Shown here one piece after another: positions 1 through 12,728 of a stretch of 64,000 nucleotides of DNA. This DNA comes from Manduca sexta (Eukaryota > Arthropoda > Insecta > Lepidoptera > Sphingidae). The stretch's first letter is position 1; each line of letters begins with the position of its first letter. The notes below the pieces were generated by a model, which was not told the origin of the DNA, did no database searches, and saw only the letters and a list, made by a program, of their open reading frames with translations. The position numbers and the translations under genes were made by a program. The stretch is taken from the NCBI RefSeq assembly GCF_014839805.1, contig NC_051129.1:2418001-2482000 (forward strand), written 5' to 3'.

Positions 1-431
1 CACAAACTAAAACTCACCCACGAAAAGGCAAAAGCAAACAACAATTCGGCGAATTTATAATATCAATTGTATGACATCCTCTAAAAATATATTTTTATAG
101 TATTAATTCTTATTTTAGTGCCGTCTAAAACTTCGCACTTAAAATATTTTTATCTAAATTAATATTTGAAACTGTCTAAATATAGATGCATAATTATGAG
201 AAAGTCCGCCTTTCAATAAGTCATAAAATATAACAGTAAATAACATTAAACTGTAATAAACATTATTATAAGATTAAGCGGCTTGGTGTTGACGTAGGTT
301 CGAGTAGTTTTTTTATATAGTTTAGATGTCTGCAAATAAAAAAGTTTACAAAAGGCCGTCTCGGTTTTAATAAGAAAAAATACTAACTGTGGTTTATGTT
401 TGAGAGGTTAAGTAAAATAAATCGCATTCTA
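1..431. other. AT-rich non-coding
   Basis: I see no gene, exon or recognised repeat, apart from a short CA-rich run near 430-450 at the SINE-A boundary. Confidence 0.5.
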
Positions 432-636
432 GGATCACACACACACGCACGCATCACGCATTTATACCCGAAGGGATATGCAGAGGCGTAACCAAGGCAC
501 CCCATGATAGCGGGCGAGCCTATCGCCATATCGGGCACAAATTCCAGACTTCAGGCTACTGAGCAGGAAAACCCAAATATCACTTTGCCCGATCCGGGAT
601 TCGAACCCACGACCTCAGAGCGCTGCGATTTTGGCG
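432..636 (-). mobile_element. SINE-A copy, partial
   Basis: The segment shares CCATATCGGGCACAAATTCC and the B-box complement GGGATTCGAACCCACGACC with the full copy. It is diverged and truncated. It is preceded by a short CA-rich run. Confidence 0.85.
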
Positions 637-2096
637 AATCTGTCTTCTAAGGACTATTGAAAACCCTCCTTATTAATAAATAAAGTATAAAAAAAAGGAC
701 AATTGAGTAAAACGGCTCTTCACTTTATTCAAAGTAATATGAATTATAGTATATTTCATCATGTACAATATTCATATTGACATGCTCATTTAAAAAAACT
801 GTGACACTAAATATGTCTTTGCTCATGGTCTGTTGAATATCTATAGTTTTTATAAACTAAAATAAATGTCATAAAATATGGTCAGTAAAAACATCTAGTC
901 AATTAAATAAGGTGCACTTATTTCTTAATTGACAAAAAATACACAGAAGACGTACTTTCGAAAAGCTTTTAAGTGAATCATAAAATGTACCAAAATAAAC
1001 ATTATTTGGTAAGGAACCTTGCACTCCAATCCAGTGCTACCGTTAGTCATTTTGCCGTACAAAATGGAAAAAATGGAATATCATTTAGCAAAAAATTGTT
1101 CACAAAATGACTTTTTGGCCGAATGCAACGTGTAAAAAAACGTCAGTAGTCAATCAAAAATGTAACTTACCGCGGTGTCGTTCACCCCGAGAGGATTTCC
1201 AGCGCAGGCACGGACTCGGGCGAGGCACTTGGGGCAATGACTCAAGAGGGTCAATTTAAATATTTTGTCCATTTTGAAATACAAATCGAGAATCTCATAG
1301 TTTTAATTTTAGATAGACATAATTATACTCAGTTTTCCCGGAAAAAACTCAATTAGTTTCTCTTAGTGCTTAAAAAAATACATTGAGTTTTGTAAACTAA
1401 TCACCAACGAATCATTCATAAACCTAGTATTAATAACAAACATCAAGGAAATAAATAACATCAATTTATTTACATACTATGCACGTTCTAAAATACACAT
1501 TAATTGGCTAGGATTAAACACAATATACCCAAAGATAAAGCCATAAACCTTCACCCTTCCTACCACATAAGTCCCCCATCTAATTAACCTAAATCCGTCC
1601 CATATCTATCTCATTAATAGCATAGAACATCTAGCTAATGAATGCGACACGATGGCATAGGAAACGGTGCTGTAGATACAAATAGATTTCCATTTTATAA
1701 TCATCTTTAGCAAATAAATTATTGCAATATTATTTCAGTCTATCATTGTATTCTTGAAGGGGTACATAGAGATGCATTTGGCGTACTTTATAGGAAGCTC
1801 CTGGCCAGCAGATTTCAATAAACGATCCTAATATCAATCTTCAATCGTATTTCGAAAACGAACCAATCAAAATAGAAAATTTGTAATCATGTCAAAAAAC
1901 TTTGTTCTGATTGGTTTATTTTTGATATGGATCGAAAAAAGTGATTGGGATCGTTTATTTATCGTTACAGTCCTATTTAATTAGAAAATGATACTAAACA
2001 CCACCAACAAAAAAGGAATGGATTTTGTCAACCGTACTAAGTTTTGATATGCAACTTTTATTATCAGTTATGTGCCATTTTTTGCTCTTAATCTTT
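637..2096. other. AT-rich non-coding
   Basis: I find nothing I can support here. There are no long frames and no match to the repeat families of the window. Confidence 0.5.
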
Positions 2097-2345
2097 TGCT
2101 GGTGGTAGGATATTATATTATATATCCGCCCGGATAGCGACCACCGTACACAAGGTATTAAAACCCGCCATAGCTCACGTAAGTGTCGTGTTCCGGGATC
2201 AGCCTGTGTATATCAGGTTCCAACAGGCCGGCATAATCGTCTCGATTGCGGAGGGGTAATCATCTCTCGTCAGTCGATATGCTATTGGACCCACTCCACT
2301 TACTATCAGGTGCAGTTGGGTCACTGTACCGTGCCCAAAATAACT
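2097..2345 (+). repeat. Rep-C copy
   Basis: This lepidopteran-type interspersed repeat of about 240 bp begins GCTGGTGGTAGGATAT. It contains CGGATAGCGACCACCGTAC, CAACAGGCCGGCATAAT and CTCTCGTCAGTCGA, and ends around CAGGTGCAGTTGGGTCAC. I use this orientation as plus. The class is not established. Confidence 0.8.
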
Positions 2346-2480
2346 TCCTATTTCTAGTAACAGTAATAACATGCAAATCAACAATTTACTAGCACATATA
2401 CGTTAAAAACAGCTTAAATTATGTCTCTATTTCAGCAAATATCAAAATCAAAGTATAGTCACATAATAAAATGTAAAATA

Positions 2481-2707
2481 CATAACATCACGCATTTATC
2501 CCCGAAGGGGTATGCAGAGGTGCAACTAAGGCACCCACTTTTCGCCAAGTATGTTCCGTCCCATGATGTGACAGGGGGCGAGCCTATCGCCATATCGGGC
2601 ACAAATTCCAGACTCCGGGCTGATACTGAGCAGAAAAACCTAAATATCACTTTGCCCGGCCCGGGATTCGAACCCAGGACCTCAGAGCGCTATTGTACCG
2701 GACATTC
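2481..2707 (-). mobile_element. SINE-A copy, 5'-truncated, 16-bp target duplication
   Basis: It matches SINE-A in reverse but lacks the first 40 or so bases, including the A-box. It is flanked by perfect repeats AATAAAATGTAAAATA at 2,465-2,480 and 2,708-2,723. Frames of about 119 and 63 aa here are SINE sequence, not genes. Confidence 0.88.
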
Positions 2708-2982
2708 AATAAAATGTAAAATAGCACATATATTGAGTGTTTACATGATGAAGTCACTCAATCAATTATCGCTTGATTAAGATTTAGACAAAAATAGACC
2801 ATTAACGTACATTAATGATGCGAATTAGCATTAATAACCGGCAGACGTCCATTTATAAAGCTTCTGAGAAACTCGTGTCAAAAATATGTGACAATTATTT
2901 GCATTGAAAAAAATATACCTATGGGTTGAATAGTTAATGAGCTTATTTGAATAAGATGATGAAATATTTTTTTATGCAGACA

Positions 2983-3202
2983 CGACAAAGTTATTGCGCC
3001 TAATGAGGTATAATAGAATGTCGATTGACGAGAGATGATTAACCCTTGGCAGTTGAAACAATTATGCCGGCTGTTGGAACCAGATATGCACATGTTAATC
3101 CCGCAACGTGATAGTCTTATGTGGGCCACTATAGCGGATTTTAACACCTTGTGGATGGTGGTCGGTATCCGGCTGAATAAAATATGTCCTACCACCAGCA
3201 GA
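2983..3202 (-). repeat. Rep-C copy, inverted relative to the one at 2.1 kb
   Basis: The same family blocks occur in reverse order, ending CCTACCACCAGCAG, just before the SINE-B at 3,245. With the copy at 2,097 it forms a diverged inverted pair around a SINE-A. Confidence 0.8.
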
Positions 3203-3244
3203 AAGTATATTTAAATGATAATTATTACGGTAAAAAGCACATAT

Positions 3245-3560
3245 AATAATAATATCACCCCTGGATTATATAATGTTCCACTGCTGGGCAAGGGCCTCCT
3301 CTACTACTGAGAAGGATTAGGCCTTAGTCTACAACGTTGGCCTAGTACAGATTGGCAGACTTCACATACCCTCAAAATTCTTATAAAAAACTTCTCAGGT
3401 ATGCAGGTTCACTCGCGATGTTTTCTTTAACCGTTAAAGCAAGCGATAACTTACAAAGAAAATATATATAACTATAGAAAAGTCAGAGTTGTGTGTTCTT
3501 GAGTTTTGAACCTACAGACATTCGTCTCGGCAGTCCGTTCCACTCCCAACCAGGCTATAC
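3245..3560 (-). mobile_element. SINE-B copy (tRNA-derived)
   Basis: Read on the minus strand it runs from a tRNA-like head (complement of CCAACCAGGCTATAC, then GTCTGTAGGTTCAAAACTC) to a tail ATAATATTATTAT. The body has the family hallmark CCAATCTGTACTAGGCCAACG. It is about 315 bp and moderately diverged. Confidence 0.85.
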
Positions 3561-5053
3561 TAATCAAAATGCATAAGGATGTAAGCGATATATTTAGATC
3601 TTAATTGATTGACACATACAGTAGAAATTAAACATGAAGGTTCGTCCTGACGAGTCGTGTTTCGACTATTCCATAAAACTGATGGTATATTATTGGTCCA
3701 CATTAAATTTTGATTTCAATATAGGCACCTAAACCTATGCTACGATAACAAAAGCTATAATCTTATTAAAAGTATACAAAGATTGCGGATTTTATAATCA
3801 TAGACGATTAAATTTTTTTGTACGCGCGTTTTCAGATCGTTTTAGTTGCGCCTGACACGCATAAAATACGTCTTTTACAGGCTTTTAATACATTATATTG
3901 CAAGATAAAAATTCACTCTATAATTAAACGCCCACAATGCACAAAGTTTACCATGAATGTAGAAGAGACAATAAAACCATGACGTTACTCCCGTAATTCT
4001 ACTCTGTGGGCCAAATCAACACACTATGGTCCGAATCATAGACAAACATTGTGCTCAGTGAACGGGTAAAATAGTCCCTCCATATGTTGTACCCTCGACC
4101 CTCTGTTTGCGTTACTCTTGTCGCAATTTGTTACGGCCCAAAATGCTTCATGCAACGTTATTTTGAATAATATATGGCACACCAGTTTTAGTATAATGCA
4201 ATTTTAGTGGATTATTTATAATTGTACTGTTTTTTTTAAGGATAACTGATTAATGTAATCTTTTGTAATGATATAAGATGTAGGGTCTTAACATATGGTG
4301 CAGTAGCGAAAGATGAAATTTTTCGAAAGAGAATCCGACACAACATAACTATAGATTATAAATTATCTCTATACAAAATTTCATCGAAATCGTTTGGGTG
4401 GTTCAGTCGTGAAGGCGTAACAGGCGGACAAAGTTACTTTGTCAATATACAAATATTTGTTAAATTATCTATATAAGAGATTTAATGCACAACAATTAAA
4501 TATTTCGAGTTTCGAATTATGTTATTTTGTTTGTACTCAAAGTATGTTCTACAACTAATTCCGACTGCGTAAAAACTTCATTACATATTTAAAAATCAAT
4601 CAAATTATATGCCCCCAGCTGCGTTATTCACAGATTTTAGTTATATTTATATACGGTACTTAAATAAGAATTTCATAAAAGAACTACTTACACCCTTTAC
4701 AACATTCTTTCATAATAAGGACCCCAATATTTCAAATCAATCCATATCGATAACCCTGTAATTGTATCAAGGCTGATCTATGCGACCCCTCATAGTTTCA
4801 CCCTCTATTTGCCGTGGGCTGTTCAAATAACGCCCTGACGGTTAAATAGAGGAGATAATGACGTGACGTCGATTAGCTATGGTTGGTTGACGTGGTTTCG
4901 ACCACAGGGATGTAAGGTTTCTCGCCCCTTTAATGATTCGGTTGTAGTTCGAACTCTTTAATATGATATGGGTTTTATGTTTCGGGAAGTACGATGGTTT
5001 CGCAATACTAAAGTAAATAGACTGTTAATCTATTAGTCTACAGCTATCAGCTG
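3561..5053. other. Non-coding with one LINE-end fragment
   Basis: Only a Rep-E-like piece at 4,315-4,450 (TTTCATCGAAATCGTTTGGG) is recognised. The rest is AT-rich and unassigned. Confidence 0.45.
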
Positions 5054-5380
5054 ATAATAATAATATCAGCCCTGTATTATATACTTGCCCACTGCTGAGC
5101 ACGGGCCTCCTCTAACTACTGAGAGGGATTAGGCCTTAGTCCACCACGCTGGCCTAGTGCGGATTGGCAGACTTTACACACCCTCGAAATTCCTATAGAG
5201 AACTTCTCAGATATGCAGGTTTCCTCACGATGTTTTCCTTCACCGTTAATGCAAGCGATAATTCACAAAGAATACACACATAATTTATTAGAAAAATCAG
5301 AGGTGTGTGCCCTTGGGATTTGAACCTGCGGACATTCGTCTCGGCAGTCCGTTCCACAACCAACTAGGCTATCGCCGCTT
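5054..5380 (-). mobile_element. SINE-B copy, near full length
   Basis: The minus strand starts AAGCGGCGATAGCCTAGTTG (A-box region), has the B-box CAGGTTCAAATCCC and ends in a (TAT)n-like tail. It abuts a Rep-C copy. Confidence 0.88.
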
Positions 5381-5387
5381 GTTAGGC

Positions 5388-5622
5388 TATCGGCTGATGG
5401 TAGTATATAAATATCTGCCCGGATAGCGACCACCGTACGCAAGGTGTTAAACTCCGCCATAGTGGCACACGTGTGTCGCGTTCCAGGATCAGCCTGTGTA
5501 TATCCGTTTCCAACGGGCCGGCATACTTGTGTCGACTGACGAGAGGTAATCATCTTTCGACAGTCGATATTCTACTAGACCCCACTCTCCTTATCATTAG
5601 GTGCAGTGGGACCAAGTTGCTA
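5388..5622 (+). repeat. Rep-C copy
   Basis: It has TGCCCGGATAGCGACCACCG, AACGGGCCGGCATACTTG and ATTAGGTGCAGTGGGACC. It follows SINE-B directly. Confidence 0.8.
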
Positions 5623-6407
5623 TGATCATATAAAAAAACTTTAGTCATACGACCATTTTACAAAATAAACGCTTTGTAACACTCTTTTACAAATTAAGTT
5701 TTATTAACATTGTATACTACAATATCTAACAGACCTACATCAAAAAGAACTAGTTAAAAATTTTTTTTACAACATTGATTTCAACAGCCTATCGTAGCAA
5801 CGCTACGTGCTACGACGCGCTACGACGCCTACGCGATGCAAATTGCCATGCCATATCGCCCGATATTAAAATTATCATGCCATAAACAGCACGAAAGTTT
5901 ACAATCGTAACAATTTTATGGCCGCCAAACTGTAAGTTTGACGTGCTAAAAGAAATAAAGTTAGAGGTATAAATAAGTCATAAGTAGACGGTAAACGTGC
6001 GGGTATTGCGGGCATGGCGGGTATGAGTTTCGGGTATTGGGTACATTTGTCTGCGGCGCGGCACGTGATGTCGCGTGAAGCGTAACCGCGGCAACACGCT
6101 TGTCTAGGACGGGCGTGGTGCCACTGCCAGCGGGTAACGTGTTTGTGAGAATTAAGAAAACTTTTTACTTGGAATATGCTTGGTTATTTATTTAAATAAG
6201 GTAATTTCCTATATTTGTCAAGAATAGTAATACACCAAATAAAGCATCGATTCAAAACTGTCATTATACACTATAATAAAAAAAATAGATAGACCACGTG
6301 TTAAACTTAATTCTACCTACTTTTATATCATAAAAGTACATAGTGGACCTTTTATTCTGCGAAAGATCTTTACGACGCCACCGAGGTAATCAAATTATAG
6401 TTGTATT
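5623..6407. other. Non-coding with short degenerate tandem repeats
   Basis: GCTACG-based repeats lie at 5,795-5,836 and GCGGGTAT-based repeats at 5,998-6,045. Both raise local GC. No gene is seen. Confidence 0.45.
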
Positions 6408-6600
6408 AACATACTAGTCTTTACCCGCGGCTCCGCCCGTGTAAAGAAAATCGAGATATATATTTCTCCGAACCCATAACACTCCTCAATAATGTAGCAA
6501 CCTATTAGTGAAATAATTTTCAAAATCGCTTCAATAGTCTCAGAGATTAGGCCCTACAAACCTCCAAACAAACAAACTATTCATTATAATATTTGTATAG
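6408..6600 (+). repeat. Rep-E fragment (LINE 3'-end type)
   Basis: It begins TTTACCCGCGGCTCCGCCCG and ends near AGAGATTAGGCCC ... AACAAACAAAC, the familiar lepidopteran RTE-like 3' region. It has no coding content. Smaller related pieces lie at 4,315-4,450, 7,380-7,425 (reverse), 12,890-12,965 and 27,945-27,990. Confidence 0.65.
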
Positions 6601-6872
6601 ATATATTTTTCACATGATTAAAAAAGTGATCACTATACTGATCCAGCGGCAAGTTCTCTACGAGGAGTCTCCTGGTACAGTTGTAAGTCGCGCCACAACT
6701 CCAGTCAAACGACTCGTGTGGTTCTGTACTTAGACGATTAAACGGCGATAGATTTATTAGTTCGCCGTAAATGTATTGATTTGTTGGCGGTTTTAAAACC
6801 TTTCCGAGTATTGTTTAGATTGGAACACCTTAGTTTGCTTTCTTTGGGATTGTAGGTTAAGTATTTTTATAC

Positions 6873-6992
6873 GTGTGGCAAAGTGACGACACTAACCTGA
6901 TGGTAAGTGGAATGAGGTCCTATAGAATGTCGAGTATTGAGAGATGAATATCAAGCTGTTAACATAATGACGGATATAAAATATATCCTACC
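6873..6992 (-). repeat. Rep-C copy, internally deleted
   Basis: Both ends of the family are present (CAAAGTGACGACACTAACC and ATATATCCTACCACCAGCAA) but the middle half is missing. Confidence 0.7.
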
Positions 6993-7696
6993 ACCAGCAA
7001 GTTGATTTAATAGTCGACTAAATTAATTCGAATAGATAGGGTGAATTCTTTAATTACTAGTATAAGTCGAGGAGGCCAATAATAACATTTTATACCTTCC
7101 AAAAAGCATTTTTGTATTAATATGTTTATTACATTTAATAAAATAGTATTAGGCTGATGTCTGTACGTTATATATATTTGAGAAAAGCGAATAAATAGTC
7201 TTTATTCAGGCAACGGAAGCCAAAACAATAGTTTTTATTTTTTTTATCTATCTGTATGTTTGTACATGCATCAGGCAAGAACTGCTGCATGGAATTTAAT
7301 GCAGTTTCACCAACGTATTGCTAGATGCCTAACTTATATAATAATCTATTTAATTTCGAGAAAATATAAAACGGGACTTTAATCCAGGAAAAACCTTTTC
7401 ACGCCGGCGGAACCCCGAGCAAAAAGTATATTTTAATAAATGAAACTAAAAGCCCTTGCTAAAACACACACTTTTTTTTAAACGATTTTGTCAGCCAGAT
7501 ACATCTTTATAATAAAAAAAAACATACACAAATTCTGTCAAAGCATAAACACATGACTTAAGTAACACCGCTATAATATTACGTCTCGCGGCGTCGCAAC
7601 GTTCAATTGATGTCAACAAGTCGATGTGATCACGGCCAATGTCGACGCACCCGCACGCACTCTAAACATTACGTAACTAAGACGACGTAAAACTTT

Positions 7697-7775
7697 TTTA
7701 TACACCAGACTACACTTGATCGTAAGTAGAGGACGACAAGAGATTGCCAGTTGATTATAGTTATGCCGGCCTGAT
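7697..7775 (-). repeat. Rep-C-like fragment
   Basis: It has GATCGTAAGTAGAGG, GAGATTGCCAGTTGATT and GTTATGCCGGCCTGATCG. It is short and diverged. Confidence 0.5.
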
Positions 7776-7888
7776 CGTAAATAAGTTTTGTGGTATTAAA
7801 ATTGAGTTTAATATTATCCAATGAGACGTGAAATGCTTGGTTATCATATAGTTGTAAGGAAGGTTTTATTATTCAATTGTAATTTTAA

Positions 7889-8012
7889 AATAAAACTAGT
7901 TTTCGGATTTTATCGCGGTGTTTTAGATCGTAGTCCATAGGGAATGAAATAAAAACTGCGATTAAATCCGAAAATGTGTTTTATTCTAATGTCTAGCGTT
8001 CGCGTTAACATG
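7889..8012. repeat. Rep-G copy
   Basis: Inverted ends 7,889-7,916 and 7,958-7,985 (core TTTTCGGATTTTATCGC) pair at 24 of 28 positions. They are followed by CTAGCGTTCGCGTTAACA. Confidence 0.6.
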
Positions 8013-8214
8013 TAAAATACAGTCTTAAATGTTCGCAATGCATTTGATTGACATTGGAAATTTGGTAATTTATTTTGTACTTAATGTAGTAACGAGCAAG
8101 CCGCTCTCTGGGTGGTAAAGGACAATTGCCAAGACCACCACAGTTAAAATTACATACATAAACATTAAATATAAACAGGCCCTTTTTTTCTCACTTCTGT
8201 TTTGGGAGCACACT

Positions 8215-8430
8215 AATTCTCGAAAGTGTTAAGTCCACAATATTTTGTACCTCCTTCCTTCTGTACTTTTTATTGGCATTTTATTTTCGAAATTTCGTTC
8301 ACGTGCCGCCACAAAGAAAGCCCTATTATAAATCCAATAACGCCGTCTTCCTTTTTTGAACACATCAGAACTACACAATGCTGCTTGTCGGCAGAAATAG
8401 ACACTGCATTGGAACCTACCAATAAATAAT
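8215..8430 (+). repeat. Rep-F fragment, diverged
   Basis: The 3' part has GAACTACACAATGCTGCTTG, TCGGCAGAAATAGACACTGC and GGAACCTACCAAT. Left of 8,330 the match is weak. Overlapping 67- and 75-codon frames on both strands have no support. Confidence 0.55.
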
Positions 8431-9371
8431 AAGGTGGAAAGTGTTTTTCCTGTTTTCCTGGAAAACTTATTTCAAAATCCAAATAATAGTCTAACATAAT
8501 ATTATGATACTATGTTGGCTATTAGTTATTAATAAACTATGTTTATATTTATCCTGATGTTTTATAAAATATTCTCAGAATGTCACTAATAATTTACACA
8601 ATTGTTTTCTATACAATTACTACACTCAAAAACAAGTCTAAACTCGCCAGGGAGCTTTTATTAAATTGCCTAGATACAAAGCTTTTACATTGTCGTTCGA
8701 TTCATAAAAGCTCTACGAAATTAATGAAGCAACAAAGTGCATTGGTTGAGACCCGTGGGTCCGGATGGCTCAAACCCTGACCTCAGCGAGTGGACCAATT
8801 GCGCGCCGGACGTGACGTCATGCACGCACTTCCTCAGATAATTACATGCGTCTGCGAACCGCCGGCCGGGCGCTGCTAATGTTTCAATTACCCCTTATTT
8901 GTCGCTGCTAGCGCTTTTAATGGAATGTTCGGCCAAATTTTGTGAATATTGGATCAAATAATTATTGAAGTGTATAAAAATGGATCCAGTATTGGCTGTT
9001 TGGGAAAATTTTGCTTTTTATGCGAGTTGTTGACTACCACTGTAATTTAATGGAATTTGATATCTAAAAAGTAGGCTAAGGTAGACTAGGAGGAAACTGG
9101 GGGCAGAATAAAAAACTGGCGTAAACATACTCATAATAAGTTTGTTTTTCTCAGGAATTAATAACAACTATCTCTTTCTATGCAGGTAATGTTATTTTAT
9201 AGTTACATAAACTCTACTAAATAGCTCCAAGCTCGATTAATTACGAAATACTTTGCTAAAGGTTTTTGTATAAGTGAGACGACCATTTAAATATTTTAAA
9301 ATGCAGATAGAGAAGCACCATAACCTTAAATTTTTACAGACATACAATAATTAATACCTTTTTACAAACTA
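8431..9371. other. Non-coding with a GC-rich, possibly regulatory core
   Basis: At 8,790-8,930 a GC-rich core contains GACGTGACGTCATGC (a CRE-like palindrome) and homeodomain-like CAATTA and TTTAATGG sites. It is an enhancer candidate only. Confidence 0.3.
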
Positions 9372-9606
9372 CTGCCCCGGTGGCGTAGTTGTACTTCAGG
9401 CGCAGTACGACAGCACTCTGAGGTTCTGGGTTCGAATCTCAGGTAGAGAAAAGTCATATTTGGGTTTTTTCTGCTCGGAGTCTGGAAGTTGTGCAGGATA
9501 TTACGGCTTGCCTCCTATAGCATCATGGGAAGGGACAAATAGCGAAAAGTGGGTACCCTGGTTGCGCCTTTGCATACTCTTTCGTACATAAATGCGTTAT
9601 GTATTT
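9372..9606 (+). mobile_element. SINE-A copy
   Basis: It starts CTGCCCCGGTGGCGTAGTTG and has B-box GGGTTCGAATCTC, then the family body through GTTGCGCCTTTGCATACTC. It is diverged, and no clear target duplication was seen. Confidence 0.85.
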
Positions 9607-12544
9607 GTACTCATTACTCTGACTCCCGCCGCATTCACGTATCTTATTATCCACAACCTGTAGAGTCTCACTGCTGGCCTCTCTCATATCATGCCACGTT
9701 TTTCGGTCTCGAGACGATAGCATCCAGGTTAGACCCACGATCCTTAAATGTCGTCGACCTATCTTGCCCACGGCCCACGCTGCACTTGTCCAGCACGGAA
9801 TAGCATAGACACGGCAGTTAATATGAAAGTGGTTTAAAACTGACTGTTCCACTTAGCCTCCAGGTGGCGGCTACGCTGATGTTTTTTTTATCCGATAAAA
9901 AAAATGTATTAAGTATAATCCTAAGATATTCTATACACATTATATTACATTTTATTTGATAGAAAGTAAAAAATAGACAATAAATAATTGAATAAATGTG
10001 CCAGTAAATTGTTACCATTTTCATTTTTTTTGCAAAAGGCAACTCTTATTACAAAGCTAATAAGAGTCATTTTAAACGTCCGACGACACGGCGAAGTATA
10101 ATTATTATGTAGTGATCAATATTTATAATTTAATGTAAGCTTTATTATACTAAACACTACTAAATATAATTCATCCATACAGCTTATTTTGGTCTTGCTG
10201 CCATTACACCTATTCTACCCCTTTGAGGAGACAAGCGTGAACTTATTTCAAAATTGATAAACCTTAATCCCCTATTTAATAACATACTTCGTAGGTAAAA
10301 GATGCATTGAGTACACTAAGTATCATTGCTCGCGCGATACGAGATAACCCTGAGTCTTATAAAACACTTCAGCTGCACTTCCGACCGACTGATTAATGTG
10401 AAAGGGTGCGGATTCAAGTCCGCGTCGAAATCTAGACGGACTGTTACCTAGCCTAGATAAAACTGACTTGACATGACACCTACAAACTAGTTAGCCTTTT
10501 TCAGCCAGCGAAATCTTAATTTAAAATGTCACATGATTGCGGCGTTATATAAACGAAAAAAGGCCAAAACCGTCGCGTACCCCTTTCAAAACCGTAGCAT
10601 GGCAACACTGAAAAATGCATTCGCGAGACAAAAGCACGCTATTACGGCCCCGGGATTAGCCCTATTGACACTACGTTACCAATTAAAAAGGGAGGGGTGC
10701 CTTTTCGTCTCGGTTTTTTTCAGCAGACGGTTTTTCAGGCCGCGGGCGTCCACCCACTTCCCCCTACCTAGCCCCCCTCATGGCTGTACAGAAAAATCAA
10801 TAACGCAGCACTTTTTTCCGCGCGTAAAGCATGCACCGACACAGCGGTTGTGTGTGTACGCGACGCACACACGCCCGCGCTGCACTGGGTTGCCAGTATT
10901 TTTTCCTCATATTAAAATTCTCCCAAGCGCGCTCCCGCGGGACTCCCACTGATGTCCCTGCATCTGATTAGTCCGATGCACCTGAAGGGCTTACGCAATA
11001 TGCCGGGGAAATTAAACTTTCTTTTGCGTTGACAAGTTTTCGTGTGCAGCTGCGATGAGAAATGTGTTTGAAAAATTTCAAACACGTCGAAGTATAACGG
11101 AAAACAATTTTACATCGGCCTTTTGTTCGAAGCCTCCGCAAATCGTCCATAACTTGAGCTCTTAAAAGGATTGCGGCGAGTTGTTCGGTACGCTATGTAC
11201 CTTTACAAAGACTTTAATTCTATAAAGCGATTGTCTCTTTGCGAACATGAATGGCGTTTCCGCTACGTGTACCTATTGAACCTATAGTGTTATCATTAAG
11301 GGAATTAAATCTATGGTGGATCCGCCGGAGTTGAATCCGCGGACATATTTGCATAGACGCTCGATACGCGACAACCGCACATCACTAATTGCAAACGCAG
11401 ACTAACGCAAAAAAACAGCATCACATTTAAAAAAGGAACGCTTTGCACATTTTTATTTCGCAATCGCAATTGACAGAAGTGGCTCCGTCCCGCTTGCACG
11501 GCATTGTTCCGCCGGCTCTCGTCATCAGTCCATCTTTGTCTGCCGGCCGTTCTTTTTTTGAATGTGCAAAAATATAAAAACGCCGAATCGCGCTCGTCGG
11601 GGGAGTGCGGGGGGCTGGTGGTGTGCGCGAAGGGGCGCGGGGAGCGCGGTGGGGTCGCGTGTTTACCGCGCTGCGCTTGTGTGCGCGCGGATGCGATAAT
11701 GCTTGTTTTAGGGCTTTGGCCCGATCATAAGTCAATGTGGCTCTAACCGACAAATTAACAATCATCTTGCCGAAAGCTACAGCCCGCGGCTTGCAAGACG
11801 GTGCGTGGACAGAAACTTTTCAGTTCGCATCTCGGTAACAGGTGGAATAATATAACACGGTTAATGTGACTAACCTACCTCAACTTGAATTCTCTAGCCA
11901 TAGATATCGGCCAAGCGCCTTCAAGGAATCAGAGTTGAGTGCGTCATCGAGCCTTATAAAATTGCGCGGTCCGTCGTCAGCTTAGTAATTGCTATCAAGA
12001 AACCTCTTGGCCTAACTTCTACGTTCCACCGTATAGTAATAAAAACTTTACCGTTTCCAAACTCTGTTTATAACTGGGTTAATTCTAGCATAATAAATTA
12101 TATAATCATCAAACAATAAAAGCATGGAAATAGCAACAATTTATCTTATAACCTATTTAGATGAAATACCTATTAGAATGTGAGTTTGGTCAAAAAAGTA
12201 TTCTTTAATTTGGTTATCAAGTACCTAGTTTATTTATAACATTTATTTCTCATCTGCACGTAATCTTTTTATTTCCACTGCACTGATCTCAAATTTTAAT
12301 AAACATTATTGTCAATCAGTTATTCAGTTCTATCACAAATTATTAGTCACTCTTTGACGGTATTATAATTACATCACAAAAAATCACAATTCATATTGAC
12401 ACTATTTCATTTATCTTATCTATATGTTCAAACTTGAGTTAGTAATAATGATTAGTTAATTAATTTCTTTAATAGACAACTATTCAAACACCTTAGGTTT
12501 CTCGGGAAAAAAACCGTTATAGCTACCACAGAGTGAGTGACAAG
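9607..12544. other. Non-coding with GC-rich islands
   Basis: Islands at 10,540-11,000 and 11,300-11,760 are strikingly G/C-rich and CpG-rich in an AT-rich region. Frames of 139, 112 and 80 codons there look like chance products of composition. Promoters or conserved elements are possible. Confidence 0.35.
10385..10435 (+). repeat. Isolated tRNA T-arm-like motif
   Basis: GCGGATTCAAGTCCGC (within GGGTGCGGATTCAAGTCCGC) folds as a perfect T stem-loop with a B-box. No acceptor stem or anticodon arm can be assembled around it, so it is probably a SINE remnant. Confidence 0.35.
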
Positions 12545-12728
12545 GTTGTTTGTTGTTGTTGTTGATGGTGGTTTCACCGGTCTTAGGGCCCAATGTCGAC
12601 ACTCGGGAGTATAGCATCATCCGAGCGTTGGACCTAGTCCCTAACCCCTGTAAACCCTACACCAGCATACCAAGCTAAACCCGCGATGGCTTTCTTCGCC
12701 GCATACATGACGGCCCCGGGAAATCCTG
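12545..12728 (-). repeat. Rep-D copy
   Basis: The reverse complement shares CCCGGGGCCGT, ATCGCGGGTTTAGCTTGG, TATGCTGGTG and AAGACCGGTGAAACCACC with the copy at 30.96 kb. It is an unclassified lepidopteran repeat fragment. Confidence 0.65.

Noticed and set aside
2421..2780. 119-codon plus-strand frame
   Set aside because: Its core is a reverse SINE-A insertion with target duplications, not a gene.
10533..10952. 139-codon frame in a GC island
   Set aside because: There are no domains and the residue use is biased as expected from composition. Splice context was not convincing.
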